NCBI GenBank assembly: GCA_964408165.1
Contig: CAYOYH010000006.1
Location: 1-26,580, forward strand
Direction: 5' to 3'
Source of the DNA: CAYOYH01 sp964408165
GTDB lineage: Bacteria; Patescibacteriota; Saccharimonadia; Saccharimonadales; CAYOYH01
DNA: 26,580 bases
Positions 1-6,917 of the stretch are shown here, in pieces. Positions within the stretch are counted from its first letter, which is position 1, and each line of letters begins with the position of its first letter. Under the pieces are notes generated by a model. The model searched no databases, was not told the origin of the DNA, and saw only the letters and a program-made list of their open reading frames with translations. The position numbers were made by a program, and so were the translations under genes.

Positions 1-90
1 CATGGAGGCAGTTTTGCTACACTTTTGCTGTCAAAAGTGTAAATGGGGTGCGCTGGCATTAGCAGCACCCTTTGTCTGCCGGCAGACAAA
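1..90. repeat. cluster of three hairpins before the first gene
   Basis: No gene is recognised at the left edge. Three consecutive inverted repeats are visible. Positions 19-27 and 32-40 form a 9-bp perfect stem (ACACTTTTG/CAAAAGTGT) with a 4-base loop. Positions about 46-70 form a GGGTGC/GCACCC stem continued by GCT/AGC. Positions 71-90 are a perfect 20-bp palindrome with centre TGCCGGCA. A similar series (an ACACTTT hairpin followed by a GCGCTG hairpin) is seen at 6802-6877, so this may be a dispersed repeat type. There is no clear U-tract terminator. Confidence 0.6.
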
Positions 91-160
91 AGAGAAGTTC
101 CGATATTCTTCCTCTAGGTTTCTTGCCCCCGCTAAAGAATGCTAGACGATATATGAGTCT

Positions 161-196
161 TAACTTGCTACTTGCTACTTGCTACTTGATACTTGC
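161..196. repeat. heptanucleotide tandem repeat (CTTGCTA)n
   Basis: Three exact CTTGCTA units (164-170, 171-177, 178-184) are followed by the variant CTTGATA and a partial unit. The array ends a few bases before the proposed start codon at 201. It belongs to the family of 7-base periodic sequences seen elsewhere in the intergenic DNA of this window. Confidence 0.85.
165..193 (+). promoter_or_regulatory. putative sigma70-type promoter built from heptad repeats
   Basis: A -35-like TTGCTA at 165-170 and a -10-like GATACT at 188-193 are separated by exactly 17 bases. Both hexamers come from the heptad array. Transcription would begin about 7 bases downstream, essentially at the ATG at 201, giving a leaderless message. 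This agrees with the absence of a Shine-Dalgarno sequence there. It is an inference from hexamer similarity only. Confidence 0.4.
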
Positions 197-200
197 AAGC

Positions 201-1646
201 ATGTTTATATCGATCCTCGGAAGACAACCAGGTATCTCTTTGGCTGAATTAGAAGTTTTGTTTGGAGCTGAAAAAATCACCAAACTCTCGGATGTTGCAG
301 CGCTAGTGGACGACAAATCACCAGATGTAGACAAGCTAGGTGGCTCGATCAAAATTATTTCTAACGTCCACAAACTAGGGTCTACTAATTGGGCACAAGC
401 CTCCAACGAAATCACCAAATACCTTAAAAACCATGCCCGCAGCCACGCTGAAGGGAAAATAACTATTGGACTGAGCGTTTATAACGACAAGTCGGTCACA
501 CCGAAAAACATTCAAAAGTATTTAATAACGACCAAAAAAGATATGCGTTCTGCTGGCTTCTCTGTCCGTGTCATCCCCAACAAAACTGTTGAACTCAACA
601 GCGCCCAAGTGCTACACAACAGACTAACAGCCGAGAAAAATGCCGAAATAGTGCTGGTTAGATCTAGAGATTGCTACTGGATTGGCCGCACAGCTGGCGT
701 TCAAAATATAGAAGCATTGAGCAAGCGCGACCAAGGCCGGCCAAAACGAGACGCCAGAGTCGGAATGTTGCCGCCAAAGCTGGCTCTAATCATGGTCAAT
801 TTAGGAGTTCCCGACGCTGTGGTCGGGACAGGCGGGAGACGAAGCAAAACCGATTCTGAGCTGGACGAGTACGAGAAAGAAGTTAGTAACGGACCGAGGC
901 GTACCCAAGCGTACGCTGAAGGGAGTAACGTTACTTCTGACGAAGTAATCGCCAGCAGAGTCAGCGGTGTTGACGGCTCCGCCGGCAGGCAGGCTGACTC
1001 GCTCAGAACGGTTCTGGATCCGTTTTGTGGTACTGGCGTAGTGTTGCAAGAAGCTTTGCTGCTTGGCTTGAACACCTATGGGACCGACATCGAGCCAAGA
1101 ATGATTGCCTATTCTCAGGAAAATTTAGACTGGCTTGAAGAAAATTTTAATCAGTTTGCCAGCTCCAGCTTGTCCCAGTCGCAGCGTCGGGAGCTCCAGC
1201 TTGTCCCAGTCGCAGCGTCGGGAGCTCCAGCTTGTCCCAGTCGCAGCGTCGGGAGCTCCAAACTCGAAGTTGGTGACGCTCAGTATCACAAATGGGCTAA
1301 GCCGTTTGATGCAGTTGTCTGCGAGACATACCTAGGGTCACCAATGAGTTCTTCCCCCGCTCCAGATAAATTGGCGGACATTCGTTCTGAAGTGAATTCG
1401 CTAGTTAAAACTTTCCTGAAAAACATCCACAGACAGCTCTCAGAAGGCGCCACCCTATGCCTAGCTGTACCTGCCTGGCGTGTTGACGATAAATTCATTC
1501 ACCTGAATCTGCTTGACGACCTCGAGGATTTGGGCTATACTCGCCTAGTTCTTAAACATACGACCAACAGTGAGCTAATCTATTTCAGACCAGACCAGAC
1601 TGTAGCGCGCGAGATACTAATTCTTAAAAAGGAAACAAATGTCTAA
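201..1646 (+). CDS. THUMP/Trm11-like SAM-dependent RNA (or DNA) methyltransferase with repeat-derived insertions
   Basis: The protein has about 481 residues from the ATG at 201, where family-like sequence begins (MFISILGRQPG, then LAELE). The frame stays open upstream to 72, but that part is repeat DNA. The N-terminal half is THUMP-like and ends in a segment resembling RRDQGRPKRDxxVGMLPPKLA, typical of Trm11/TrmG10-type tRNA guanine-N2 methyltransferases. The Rossmann core shows motif I (LDPFCGTG, near residues 272-279) and a CETYLG motif near residue 375 in place of the usual D/N-PPY or EPYLG catalytic loop. Two segments do not look like family sequence: 804-1010 (about 69 codons between the PPKLA helix and motif I) and 1161-1260 (a 31-bp triplicate). 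Both contain palindromic repeat units and both keep frame. The 3' end overlaps rpmA by 8 bases, so the two genes are probably co-transcribed. The exact substrate is not determined; tRNA is the likeliest. Confidence 0.8.
   Translation: MFISILGRQPGISLAELEVLFGAEKITKLSDVAALVDDKSPDVDKLGGSIKIISNVHKLGSTNWAQASNEITKYLKNHARSHAEGKITIGLSVYNDKSVTPKNIQKYLITTKKDMRSAGFSVRVIPNKTVELNSAQVLHNRLTAEKNAEIVLVRSRDCYWIGRTAGVQNIEALSKRDQGRPKRDARVGMLPPKLALIMVNLGVPDAVVGTGGRRSKTDSELDEYEKEVSNGPRRTQAYAEGSNVTSDEVIASRVSGVDGSAGRQADSLRTVLDPFCGTGVVLQEALLLGLNTYGTDIEPRMIAYSQENLDWLEENFNQFASSSLSQSQRRELQLVPVAASGAPACPSRSVGSSKLEVGDAQYHKWAKPFDAVVCETYLGSPMSSSPAPDKLADIRSEVNSLVKTFLKNIHRQLSEGATLCLAVPAWRVDDKFIHLNLLDDLEDLGYTRLVLKHTTNSELIYFRPDQTVAREILILKKETNV
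804..1010. repeat. repeat-rich in-frame insertion 1 in the methyltransferase
   Basis: This segment separates the PPKLA helix from motif I, where relatives have only a few residues. It starts with a palindromic unit at 804-830 that matches the reverse complement of the 31-bp repeat at 1161-1253 at 22 of 27 positions. It also contains a GCGTAC/GTACGC inverted repeat around 910-925 and a CCGGCAGGCAGGC stretch near 981-993. The encoded peptide is polar and low in hydrophobic residues, as expected for a surface loop. Confidence 0.7.
1161..1260. repeat. three tandem 31-bp repeats inside the methyltransferase
   Basis: Identical 31-bp units occupy 1161-1191, 1192-1222 and 1223-1253, with a partial 7-base fourth unit. 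Because 31 is not divisible by three, each unit is read in a different frame, and only three together (93 bp, 31 codons) restore the host frame. Adjacent copies without unique spacers exclude a CRISPR array. Confidence 0.95.
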
Positions 1647-1911
1647 AACGAAAGCCGGCGGCACCGCTAAAAATGTTCGTGACTCACCCGGTCAACGGCT
1701 CGGAGTGAAGGCTTTTGGTGGCGAGAGTGTTACTACTGGTTCAATCATCGTCAGACAGATTGGACGCACCAAAATTCCCGGTCCTGGCACCAAAATGGGT
1801 CGTGACTACACTATTTTTGCTACTAAAGATGGAAAAGTAGAATTCCGCGCCACTAAAATCAAGAAATTCACTGGCAAAACCGCCCCTCGGACTGAAGTTA
1901 GGGTTGTTTGA
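1639..1911 (+). CDS. rpmA: 50S ribosomal protein L27
   Basis: This 90-residue protein is a structural component of the large ribosomal subunit near the peptidyl transferase centre. The N-terminus (SKTKAGGTAKNVRDSPGQRL, then GVKAFGGE) and the later GSIIVRQ and GTKMGRDYTIFA segments match L27 end to end. There is no Firmicutes-type cleavable leader before the glycine-rich arm. An AAGGAA ribosome binding site lies just upstream of the ATG. The gene overlaps the methyltransferase by 8 bases; the usual partner rplU is not next to it here. Its stop codon directly abuts the stop codon of the opposing FHA-like gene. Confidence 0.97.
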   Translation: MSKTKAGGTAKNVRDSPGQRLGVKAFGGESVTTGSIIVRQIGRTKIPGPGTKMGRDYTIFATKDGKVEFRATKIKKFTGKTAPRTEVRVV

Positions 1912-2901
1912 CTACATCTTAGCAATCAATTGGCCGTGTAGCTTTAATAGTCTTTTATGTTCGGTTGAAAGTTGCCGGTTTTCTTTGTGTAGCTTTTCAA
2001 ACGCGTCGTAGCTAAGATCGGCTCTCATTGCTTTATCTGTCTGTCCAATTTCTTGCTGTAGAGTTATCGAAAGCTTACCCTGGCCATTGGCTTGAGCTTC
2101 TTTTCTGTCTGCCATCTGTCTACTAATTCTAGCTCTCAGCATAAGCAAACTCTCATATTTTGGATTTGCATATTCTTTATCATGCTCCAGGAGCCTCATT
2201 GCAATATCATGTAGTTTCTCGCCTACCTCTGCTACCGACAGCTCAGGTGCGACTACTTCGGGAGTATTTTTCGGTATTTGGTTGGCTGTGATTAAACCGT
2301 GCGATGCGTTTTTTTCTTTCTCACCTCTCATAACTACAGTCCCAAAAGTACTTTGACAGTCTCTTATTTCGACTCCCTGCTTACCTGACCCCGGCTTTCT
2401 TTCACCTAAACGTACAGTTGCGTGTTTTCTTGAAAGAGCGTCTGCATTTCCATACCTTTCTACGCCTTTTGATATGAGATCCATGCCTAGTGTTTCATGT
2501 TGGCGGCCCAAAACTATTTCTTGACCTGGGTGAATACTTTTCGAGTGTTTTTCAAGAAAGAGATCTTCAATTGGAAGCTCTGAACTAGCCAGTTTTTCCA
2601 TAGCATCACCGTTTACCAAAGCGTAGGTGTCTTCACTGGATCGTATGAGCCATGCATTGAAGTCAGCGCTTTCTTTCCCGGTCTGCCCAAGACCAATAAC
2701 AGCCACCACTTCAATCTCATCCATTCCTACACTTTTCAACACCTCTGTTTGCTTAGGCAAAGAAAGCCGAGACTCTGGATTACCCGCCTCAATACTATAT
2801 GTAATGCCCTCTCCAAGTAATCGTATGTTCTCACCTCCACTACCACCCGCCATGAGCGATGGGTCTTGCCCGATATTTTGTCCTTCTGATGTTGGTGGCA
2901 T
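1912..2901 (-). CDS. FHA-like domain protein with C-terminal coiled coil
   Basis: This is a 329-residue cytoplasmic-looking protein with no signal peptide or membrane segment. Residues about 125-195 resemble a forkhead-associated phosphothreonine-binding domain: LGR (131-133), LSRKH (156-160) and DCQSTFGT (181-188) correspond to the GR, SxxH and N/S-GT positions, although the usual Asn is Phe here. The last 110 residues are charged and helical, probably coiled coil. The N-terminal 60 residues are low-complexity. The start is supported by an AAGGA ribosome binding site and a good promoter at 2939-2967. It lies downstream of a lone receiver-domain gene, which hints at a signalling role, but no kinase is in the window. 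The FHA assignment is moderately sure; the function is unknown. Confidence 0.65.
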   Translation of the reverse strand: MPPTSEGQNIGQDPSLMAGGSGGENIRLLGEGITYSIEAGNPESRLSLPKQTEVLKSVGMDEIEVVAVIGLGQTGKESADFNAWLIRSSEDTYALVNGDAMEKLASSELPIEDLFLEKHSKSIHPGQEIVLGRQHETLGMDLISKGVERYGNADALSRKHATVRLGERKPGSGKQGVEIRDCQSTFGTVVMRGEKEKNASHGLITANQIPKNTPEVVAPELSVAEVGEKLHDIAMRLLEHDKEYANPKYESLLMLRARISRQMADRKEAQANGQGKLSITLQQEIGQTDKAMRADLSYDAFEKLHKENRQLSTEHKRLLKLHGQLIAKM

Positions 2902-2938
2902 TTTATTCCTTCAGTTATTCTTTAGCTTACTACTAGTC

Positions 2939-2967
2939 AGCATAGCATAAGCTTTAAGAAAAGTCAA
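2939..2967 (-). promoter_or_regulatory. putative sigma70 promoter of the FHA-like gene
   Basis: Reading leftwards, TTGACT (complement of 2962-2967) and TATGCT (complement of 2939-2944) are separated by exactly 17 bases. They sit about 40 bases upstream of the ATG at 2901, leaving room for the AAGGA ribosome binding site. Confidence 0.6.
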
Positions 2968-3049
2968 GTCTGTGATGTCCGTAGTTCTTCAATTTCAAAC
3001 ACTGCAATAGCGGTTCGATTCTTGAGAGACCATCTTGTCTGTGTTTTTA

Positions 3050-3439
3050 CTAGTGAATACCGAGGTGATAGCGAACGCGGTCAACAACATCAGCAATAAC
3101 CACCTGTGATTTGACTAAGTAATCGTCTACACCCAGTTCTTTGGCTCTGGCTTTGTCTTTTTCTTGCGACAGTGCTGTGAGCATAACTATTCGGATGTTG
3201 GCTGTTTCGGGAGTGTTGCGCAGGATATCTAGCACATCAAAACCACTGATTTTAGGCATCATCACATCTAGTAGTATGAGCTCTGGCTTAAACTCTATGG
3301 CGTTGGTTAGGGCCTCTTCTCCGTTGGCCACATGCCGAACATCGAAACCCTCGGCTTCGAACCTCTCTACATAGACACTAGCTAGTGATTCATCGTCCTC
3401 GACAAGTAATATTTTATGCTTTCTTTGTTCCTGTGCCAC
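3050..3439 (-). CDS. stand-alone response regulator receiver protein
   Basis: This is a 129-residue single CheY-like receiver domain with no output domain. The acidic pocket is E14-D15-D16, the phospho-acceptor aspartate is D58 in LLDVMMP, the conserved Thr is T88 (MLTALS), and the conserved Lys is K110. The start is a GTG at 3439, preceded by AAGGAG at good spacing. It lies between pyrG and the FHA-like gene. No histidine kinase is nearby, so its partner must be elsewhere; it may act by protein-protein contact. Confidence 0.92.
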   Translation of the reverse strand: MAQEQRKHKILLVEDDESLASVYVERFEAEGFDVRHVANGEEALTNAIEFKPELILLDVMMPKISGFDVLDILRNTPETANIRIVMLTALSQEKDKARAKELGVDDYLVKSQVVIADVVDRVRYHLGIH

Positions 3440-3496
3440 TTTTTAATACTCCTTGATTACATGTCTCTTAACTACTTATATGCTAACGCATGAGCG

Positions 3497-5137
3497 CTAC
3501 TTTTTCAACGAAGCAATGAACTCATCGAACATTGGGTGCGGGCGATTTGGGCGAGATTTGAATTCTGGATGGTACTGACTAGCAATCATGTAGGGGTTGT
3601 GCGGATATTCCACTAGCTCCACTAAGTTGCCGTCTGGCGACAGGCCAGCCAGCTTCAGACCATTCTTTTCCAGCAGTTCGCGGTAATCGTTGTTCACTTC
3701 ATACCGATGACGGTGCCGCTCGGTAATGGATTTAGCTTTATAGATTTTCCTTGCTAACGAACCTTTTTGTAGCTCACACTCGAAGTTACCCAAGCGCATA
3801 GTACCACCAGTACCCCGCAGCTTTTCCTGACCTTCCATGATATGAATAACCGGATCCGGTGTCTTGGGATCTACCTCTACGGTGTTAGCCTGCTTGAGAC
3901 CCCCCTTGCGCGCCACAGCTATCACCAGCGCCTGCATTCCTAAGCAGAGTCCTAGATACGGAACCTGATGGTCTATGGCATACGTTGCGGCGGTGATTTT
4001 GCCCTCTATGCCTCTTTCGCCGAAACCTCCAGGTACAATTATTCCGTCTACCTTAGCAAGCCTAGCCGGAGTAACTTTCTCAGCGTTAATCCATTCGATA
4101 CCTACTTCCACCCCATGTTTGTGCGCCGCACTCTCTAGCGCTTCAAAAACACACAGGTAAGTGTCTTCGTTGCCTAAATACTTAGCCACTACACCTACGG
4201 AAACTTTTTTGGGATAGCCCACCTTGACTGACGCAACCATCTTTTCCCACTCGCGATTGCTAGGCTTCTTGGTCCGTAGCTTGAGCCGTTTGACTATGTA
4301 CTCGCCGATGCCTTTTTTTTCTAGCGTCAAGGGCACTTCGTAGACGGTTTCGGCGTTCGGAAGCACCGCAATAGCCGCCTCATCTACTCCGCTAAAAAGT
4401 GATAGTTTTGGGATAACTTTCTGCTTGGGTTCTTCCTCGCACCGAGCGATTAGCACATCGGGAATAATACCGATACTCCTGAGCTCCTTGACGGCATTTT
4501 GTGCCGGCTTGGTCTTGATCTCTTTGCTGGCGCCTAGATAAGGCATATACACCAGCTGTACATGAACGCAGTTATCTCGACCAACCGTCTTGGTTAGCTC
4601 TCTTATGGCCTCGAAGAACGCCGGGCTCTCGTAATCACCAACGGTACCGCCAACCTCTACGATATGCACATCAAAGCCCTTGGCGGCTTCAGCAACCTTC
4701 TGCTGTATTGCACCTGTCAGATGAGGTACTACCTGAACAGTCTTACCCAAGAATTTCCCTGCACGCTCGTCTTTTATTAAGTCTCGCAGCAGCCGACCAC
4801 TCATAACTGAACTGTTTTTTGTAAGCTCAATATCTAAAAACCTCTCATAGTGACCCAGATCCAGGTCCGTTTCTGCGCCGTCTTTAGTTACGAAGCACTC
4901 GCCGTGCTCGGCAGGGTTTAGAGTGCCGGCGTCAACATTGAGATAAGGGTCAAGTTTTTGAATATTGACACTAAGGCCACGACTTTTGAGGATGTTGCCA
5001 ATAGAGGCGGCAGTGATGCCTTTGCCGAGCCCCGAAAGAACCCCGCCTGTCACAAAAATATATTTGGTCACTTTTTTAGCAGCCACTTTAGAGCGCGCCT
5101 CCTTAACTTCTTCTGTGCACAATCTTAGTTTAGCCAC
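3497..5137 (-). CDS. pyrG: CTP synthase
   Basis: This glutamine-dependent enzyme converts UTP to CTP with ATP. The N-terminal amidoligase domain begins with YIFVTGGVLSGLGKG and contains KLDPYLNVDAGTLNP and HGECFVTKDGAETDLDLGHY. The C-terminal class I glutamine amidotransferase shows the nucleophile-elbow cysteine in LGLCLGMQ and the His/Glu pair in YHPEF. At 546 residues it has full length. The GTG at 5137 has a purine-rich GAGGAGGAG upstream, but at a long spacing (about 14 bases). An internal GTG at 5071 (VTKYIFVTGG) matches the usual family start and would remove 22 residues, so the start is uncertain. Confidence 0.97.
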   Translation of the reverse strand: MAKLRLCTEEVKEARSKVAAKKVTKYIFVTGGVLSGLGKGITAASIGNILKSRGLSVNIQKLDPYLNVDAGTLNPAEHGECFVTKDGAETDLDLGHYERFLDIELTKNSSVMSGRLLRDLIKDERAGKFLGKTVQVVPHLTGAIQQKVAEAAKGFDVHIVEVGGTVGDYESPAFFEAIRELTKTVGRDNCVHVQLVYMPYLGASKEIKTKPAQNAVKELRSIGIIPDVLIARCEEEPKQKVIPKLSLFSGVDEAAIAVLPNAETVYEVPLTLEKKGIGEYIVKRLKLRTKKPSNREWEKMVASVKVGYPKKVSVGVVAKYLGNEDTYLCVFEALESAAHKHGVEVGIEWINAEKVTPARLAKVDGIIVPGGFGERGIEGKITAATYAIDHQVPYLGLCLGMQALVIAVARKGGLKQANTVEVDPKTPDPVIHIMEGQEKLRGTGGTMRLGNFECELQKGSLARKIYKAKSITERHRHRYEVNNDYRELLEKNGLKLAGLSPDGNLVELVEYPHNPYMIASQYHPEFKSRPNRPHPMFDEFIASLKK

Positions 5138-5230
5138 TAATAAATATCAACTCCTCCTCAGAAATTTACTTCGAGAATGAGTCTCAGGGAGTAGCGTTAG
5201 GTGTATTCACCCCTCTCCTCTTGCCTCTGT

Positions 5231-6361
5231 CTATGTTTTGAACAGAGAAAGAGCTATTTCAATTTGTTCAATGTCTTTTGCTTGTTCTTCCGAAGATAGC
5301 TTATCGAAATGCACATCTAGCTCTCCCCCGCTAGCCCAGTCGTTTCTCGAGAGCCATGCTTCGTGTATTGCCTGGCCTATCTCAGATCGTGTGCCTGGAT
5401 TGGCTAGATCTACGCTTACTTCATTTACACCAAGATTAAGTAATTTAACCACAACTTCAGCAGCGTTACGGTTTTCACGCTGCCAGTCTTCTGGTAAATC
5501 TTCGTACGATGTATTTGCGATATCTACTTCCGTCGAGAAATCATGCGAATGTATCCATCCATCGTCTTTTGTCTCTTTAATTCTTGGTTCAAAGGTACCG
5601 TCTTCATTGCGACGCGTTTCCCGCCAATTTTCATGAAGGGCGCTCGCCAATGTTTCGGTTGCTTGTCTTATTTTGTAGGCTTCTGGTCCAAATAGTTCGG
5701 AGGCTACTCTGAGCGGTTTTAGAATTTCTTCTTGCTCTTTCTGGGGTAACTCGTCGAACGACAAACGATCCTCGGCCGGTTGTGGAGACACCGAACGCAA
5801 ACCATTGTGGTAGGAGGGGGTTGGAGGCGGTCTTCGATTTTGCCATTCTTTGCGCAACTTATTGCCAACCTGAGAGCGAGTTTCGTCGTCATCTAGGTCT
5901 ATAGGGTCCTCATGTTCGATCAATATACCAGCGACAATTCTCCCATTTTCTACGAATTCATCCATTTCCTCTATGGCTCTACGAGAGTAGTGCCTGAAAC
6001 CATACTTAAGACCATAACCACCCTCGTGATTGACACCATCAATGCTGGCTGGTAAATCCTCGCCGTATTCATCTGCTATAGCTTTTGCGACAAGAGTTTC
6101 CAGCCTCTTGTGATACTCCTCGAATCGATCATGTCTGTCGATATCGTTTAGGTGCGGCGGAGGAGTCAGCCCAAAATATTCCTCTACCGAGGTTTCATAG
6201 CTGAAATCAGATGATACTGGCTCTGTTTCAACACCAGAATAAGCTCCTTCAGTGTCAGCAGGTTTGCTATCAAGCTCTCCTGCTCCCATCATGCCTCTAT
6301 CTCTTTGTGTTAAAGCCGATGGGTCTGTAGTCGACAAATCTATTTCGTTTTCGCTACTCAT
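5231..6361 (-). CDS. hypothetical protein with three RyR-like repeats
   Basis: This is a 376-residue acidic soluble protein without signal peptide or membrane segment. Three related units are visible at residues about 161-224, 232-308 and 324-374. Each has a helix of the form hG/A-x-h-x-x-x-W-x-x-R (TRSQVGNKLRKEWQNRR, ETLASALHENWRETRR, TRSEIGQAIHEAWLSRN) followed by FDELP/YEDLP/FDKLS, a run of charged residues and a hydrophobic helix. That layout is what I know of the RyR (ryanodine receptor repeat) domain in small bacterial proteins; the assignment is inference. The first 70 residues look disordered. It has its own promoter at 6406-6434 and overlaps the 3' end of a transposase remnant by 8 bases. 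The ligand and role are unknown. Confidence 0.7.
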   Translation of the reverse strand: MSSENEIDLSTTDPSALTQRDRGMMGAGELDSKPADTEGAYSGVETEPVSSDFSYETSVEEYFGLTPPPHLNDIDRHDRFEEYHKRLETLVAKAIADEYGEDLPASIDGVNHEGGYGLKYGFRHYSRRAIEEMDEFVENGRIVAGILIEHEDPIDLDDDETRSQVGNKLRKEWQNRRPPPTPSYHNGLRSVSPQPAEDRLSFDELPQKEQEEILKPLRVASELFGPEAYKIRQATETLASALHENWRETRRNEDGTFEPRIKETKDDGWIHSHDFSTEVDIANTSYEDLPEDWQRENRNAAEVVVKLLNLGVNEVSVDLANPGTRSEIGQAIHEAWLSRNDWASGGELDVHFDKLSSEEQAKDIEQIEIALSLFKT

Positions 6362-6638
6362 TGTATCGTTTTGTATCCTTATTTTTTAGTTTTGAATTCA
6401 GAAATAGTTTAACACGGAATAGTAAATTTGTCAAGAACTTGTCATGGTTCACTATACTAAGCCCCAGTCTCTGCGACACTTCTTTCTTTAGTTTGGCTTG
6501 GTATTCATTTGGTGTCAAATAACCTAAGGATTGATGGGGGCGGTAGCTGGGGTACTTATCTAGCCAGTTGTCTACGATGGTTTGCTGGTCAGCTAGACCT
6601 AGAGCTACTCCACCCCATTTCCTACTTTCAACATTCAA
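6354..6638 (-). pseudogene. C-terminal remnant of an IS3/IS481-type transposase
   Basis: The open frame of 94 codons contains NWLDKYPSYRPHQSLGYLTP followed by NEYQAK, the characteristic C-terminal end of the DDE integrase core of IS3/IS481-like transposases (YNxYRPHxxLGxxTPxE). The rest of the catalytic domain is missing. The first 13 codons derive from the 7-base periodic DNA to the right, so that array now sits where the transposase was cut. The tail after about residue 50 is lysine-rich and contains the promoter of the next gene. No terminal inverted repeats of a complete element were found. Confidence 0.75.
6406..6434 (-). promoter_or_regulatory. strong putative sigma70 promoter of the RyR-like gene
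   Basis: Reading leftwards, a perfect TTGACA (complement of 6429-6434) and TAAACT (complement of 6406-6411) are separated by 17 bases. The start codon at 6361 is about 38 bases beyond the expected transcription start, with AAGGA between them. The promoter lies in the tail of the transposase remnant. Confidence 0.6.
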
Positions 6639-6680
6639 CTTCTCAGCTTAATACTTCCCATTCCCCATATACACATTCCA
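6624..6680. repeat. degenerate 7-base periodic array
   Basis: From 6625 the sequence divides into successive heptads CTTTCAA, CATTCAA, CTTCTCA, GCTTAAT, ACTTCCC, ATTCCCC, ATATACA, CATTCCA, with T at the third position in seven of eight. It runs into the left arm of the large palindrome, which starts on a heptad boundary at 6653. Confidence 0.6.
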
Positions 6681-6708
6681 CGGAATGTGTATATGGGGAA
6701 TGGGAAGT
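6653..6708. repeat. 27-bp perfect inverted repeat (56-bp near-palindrome)
   Basis: Left arm 6653-6679 and right arm 6682-6708 are perfectly complementary over 27 bp, separated by only the two bases AC. The arms include CCCCATATACACATTCC and its complement. It lies between the transposase remnant and ctpA, in a gene-free stretch (6639-6917). The following 6708-6739 has a decamer direct repeat GTGGGCGGCA (2-3 copies). The perfection suggests recent origin. Confidence 0.97.
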
Positions 6709-6801
6709 GGGAGGCAGTGGGCGGCAGTGGGCGGCGGGAGTTTGCAACCTGCTTCTTGGTCATAGCGACTATGAGCCCTTGGCGAGTGGTTCCTGCCCGT
6801 A

Positions 6802-6877
6802 CTGACACATCCAGTCAGGCGGGTTATGACACTTTTGCCCGCCGAAAGTGTTGCAGGGGGCGCTGCTAAAAACAGCG
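6802..6877. repeat. three-hairpin cluster downstream of ctpA
   Basis: Three inverted repeats follow each other: CTGAC/GTCAG (6802-6818), ACACTTT/AAAGTGT (6829-6851) and CGCTG/CAGCG (6861-6877). The last one is nearest the ctpA stop and could slow or end transcription, but no U-tract follows on the minus strand. The second and third resemble the hairpins at 19-70. Confidence 0.5.
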
Positions 6878-6917
6878 TAAATTTGGCTGGCAAGCAGGTC
6901 AAGCTGGCGCTAGATAT

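Noticed and set aside
72..200. Upstream extension of the methyltransferase frame
   Set aside because: It is made of hairpin and heptad repeat DNA; family-like sequence begins at the ATG at 201.
1161..1260. Possible CRISPR array
   Set aside because: The repeats are contiguous with no spacers, lie inside a coding gene, and no cas genes are present.
3009..3030. GGTTCGATTC resembling a tRNA T-loop
   Set aside because: The flanking bases do not form a 5-bp T-stem, and no acceptor, D or anticodon arms can be built around it.
6845..6880. Rho-independent terminator after ctpA
   Set aside because: The CGCTG/CAGCG stem is short and is followed by a C-rich rather than U-rich run on the minus strand.
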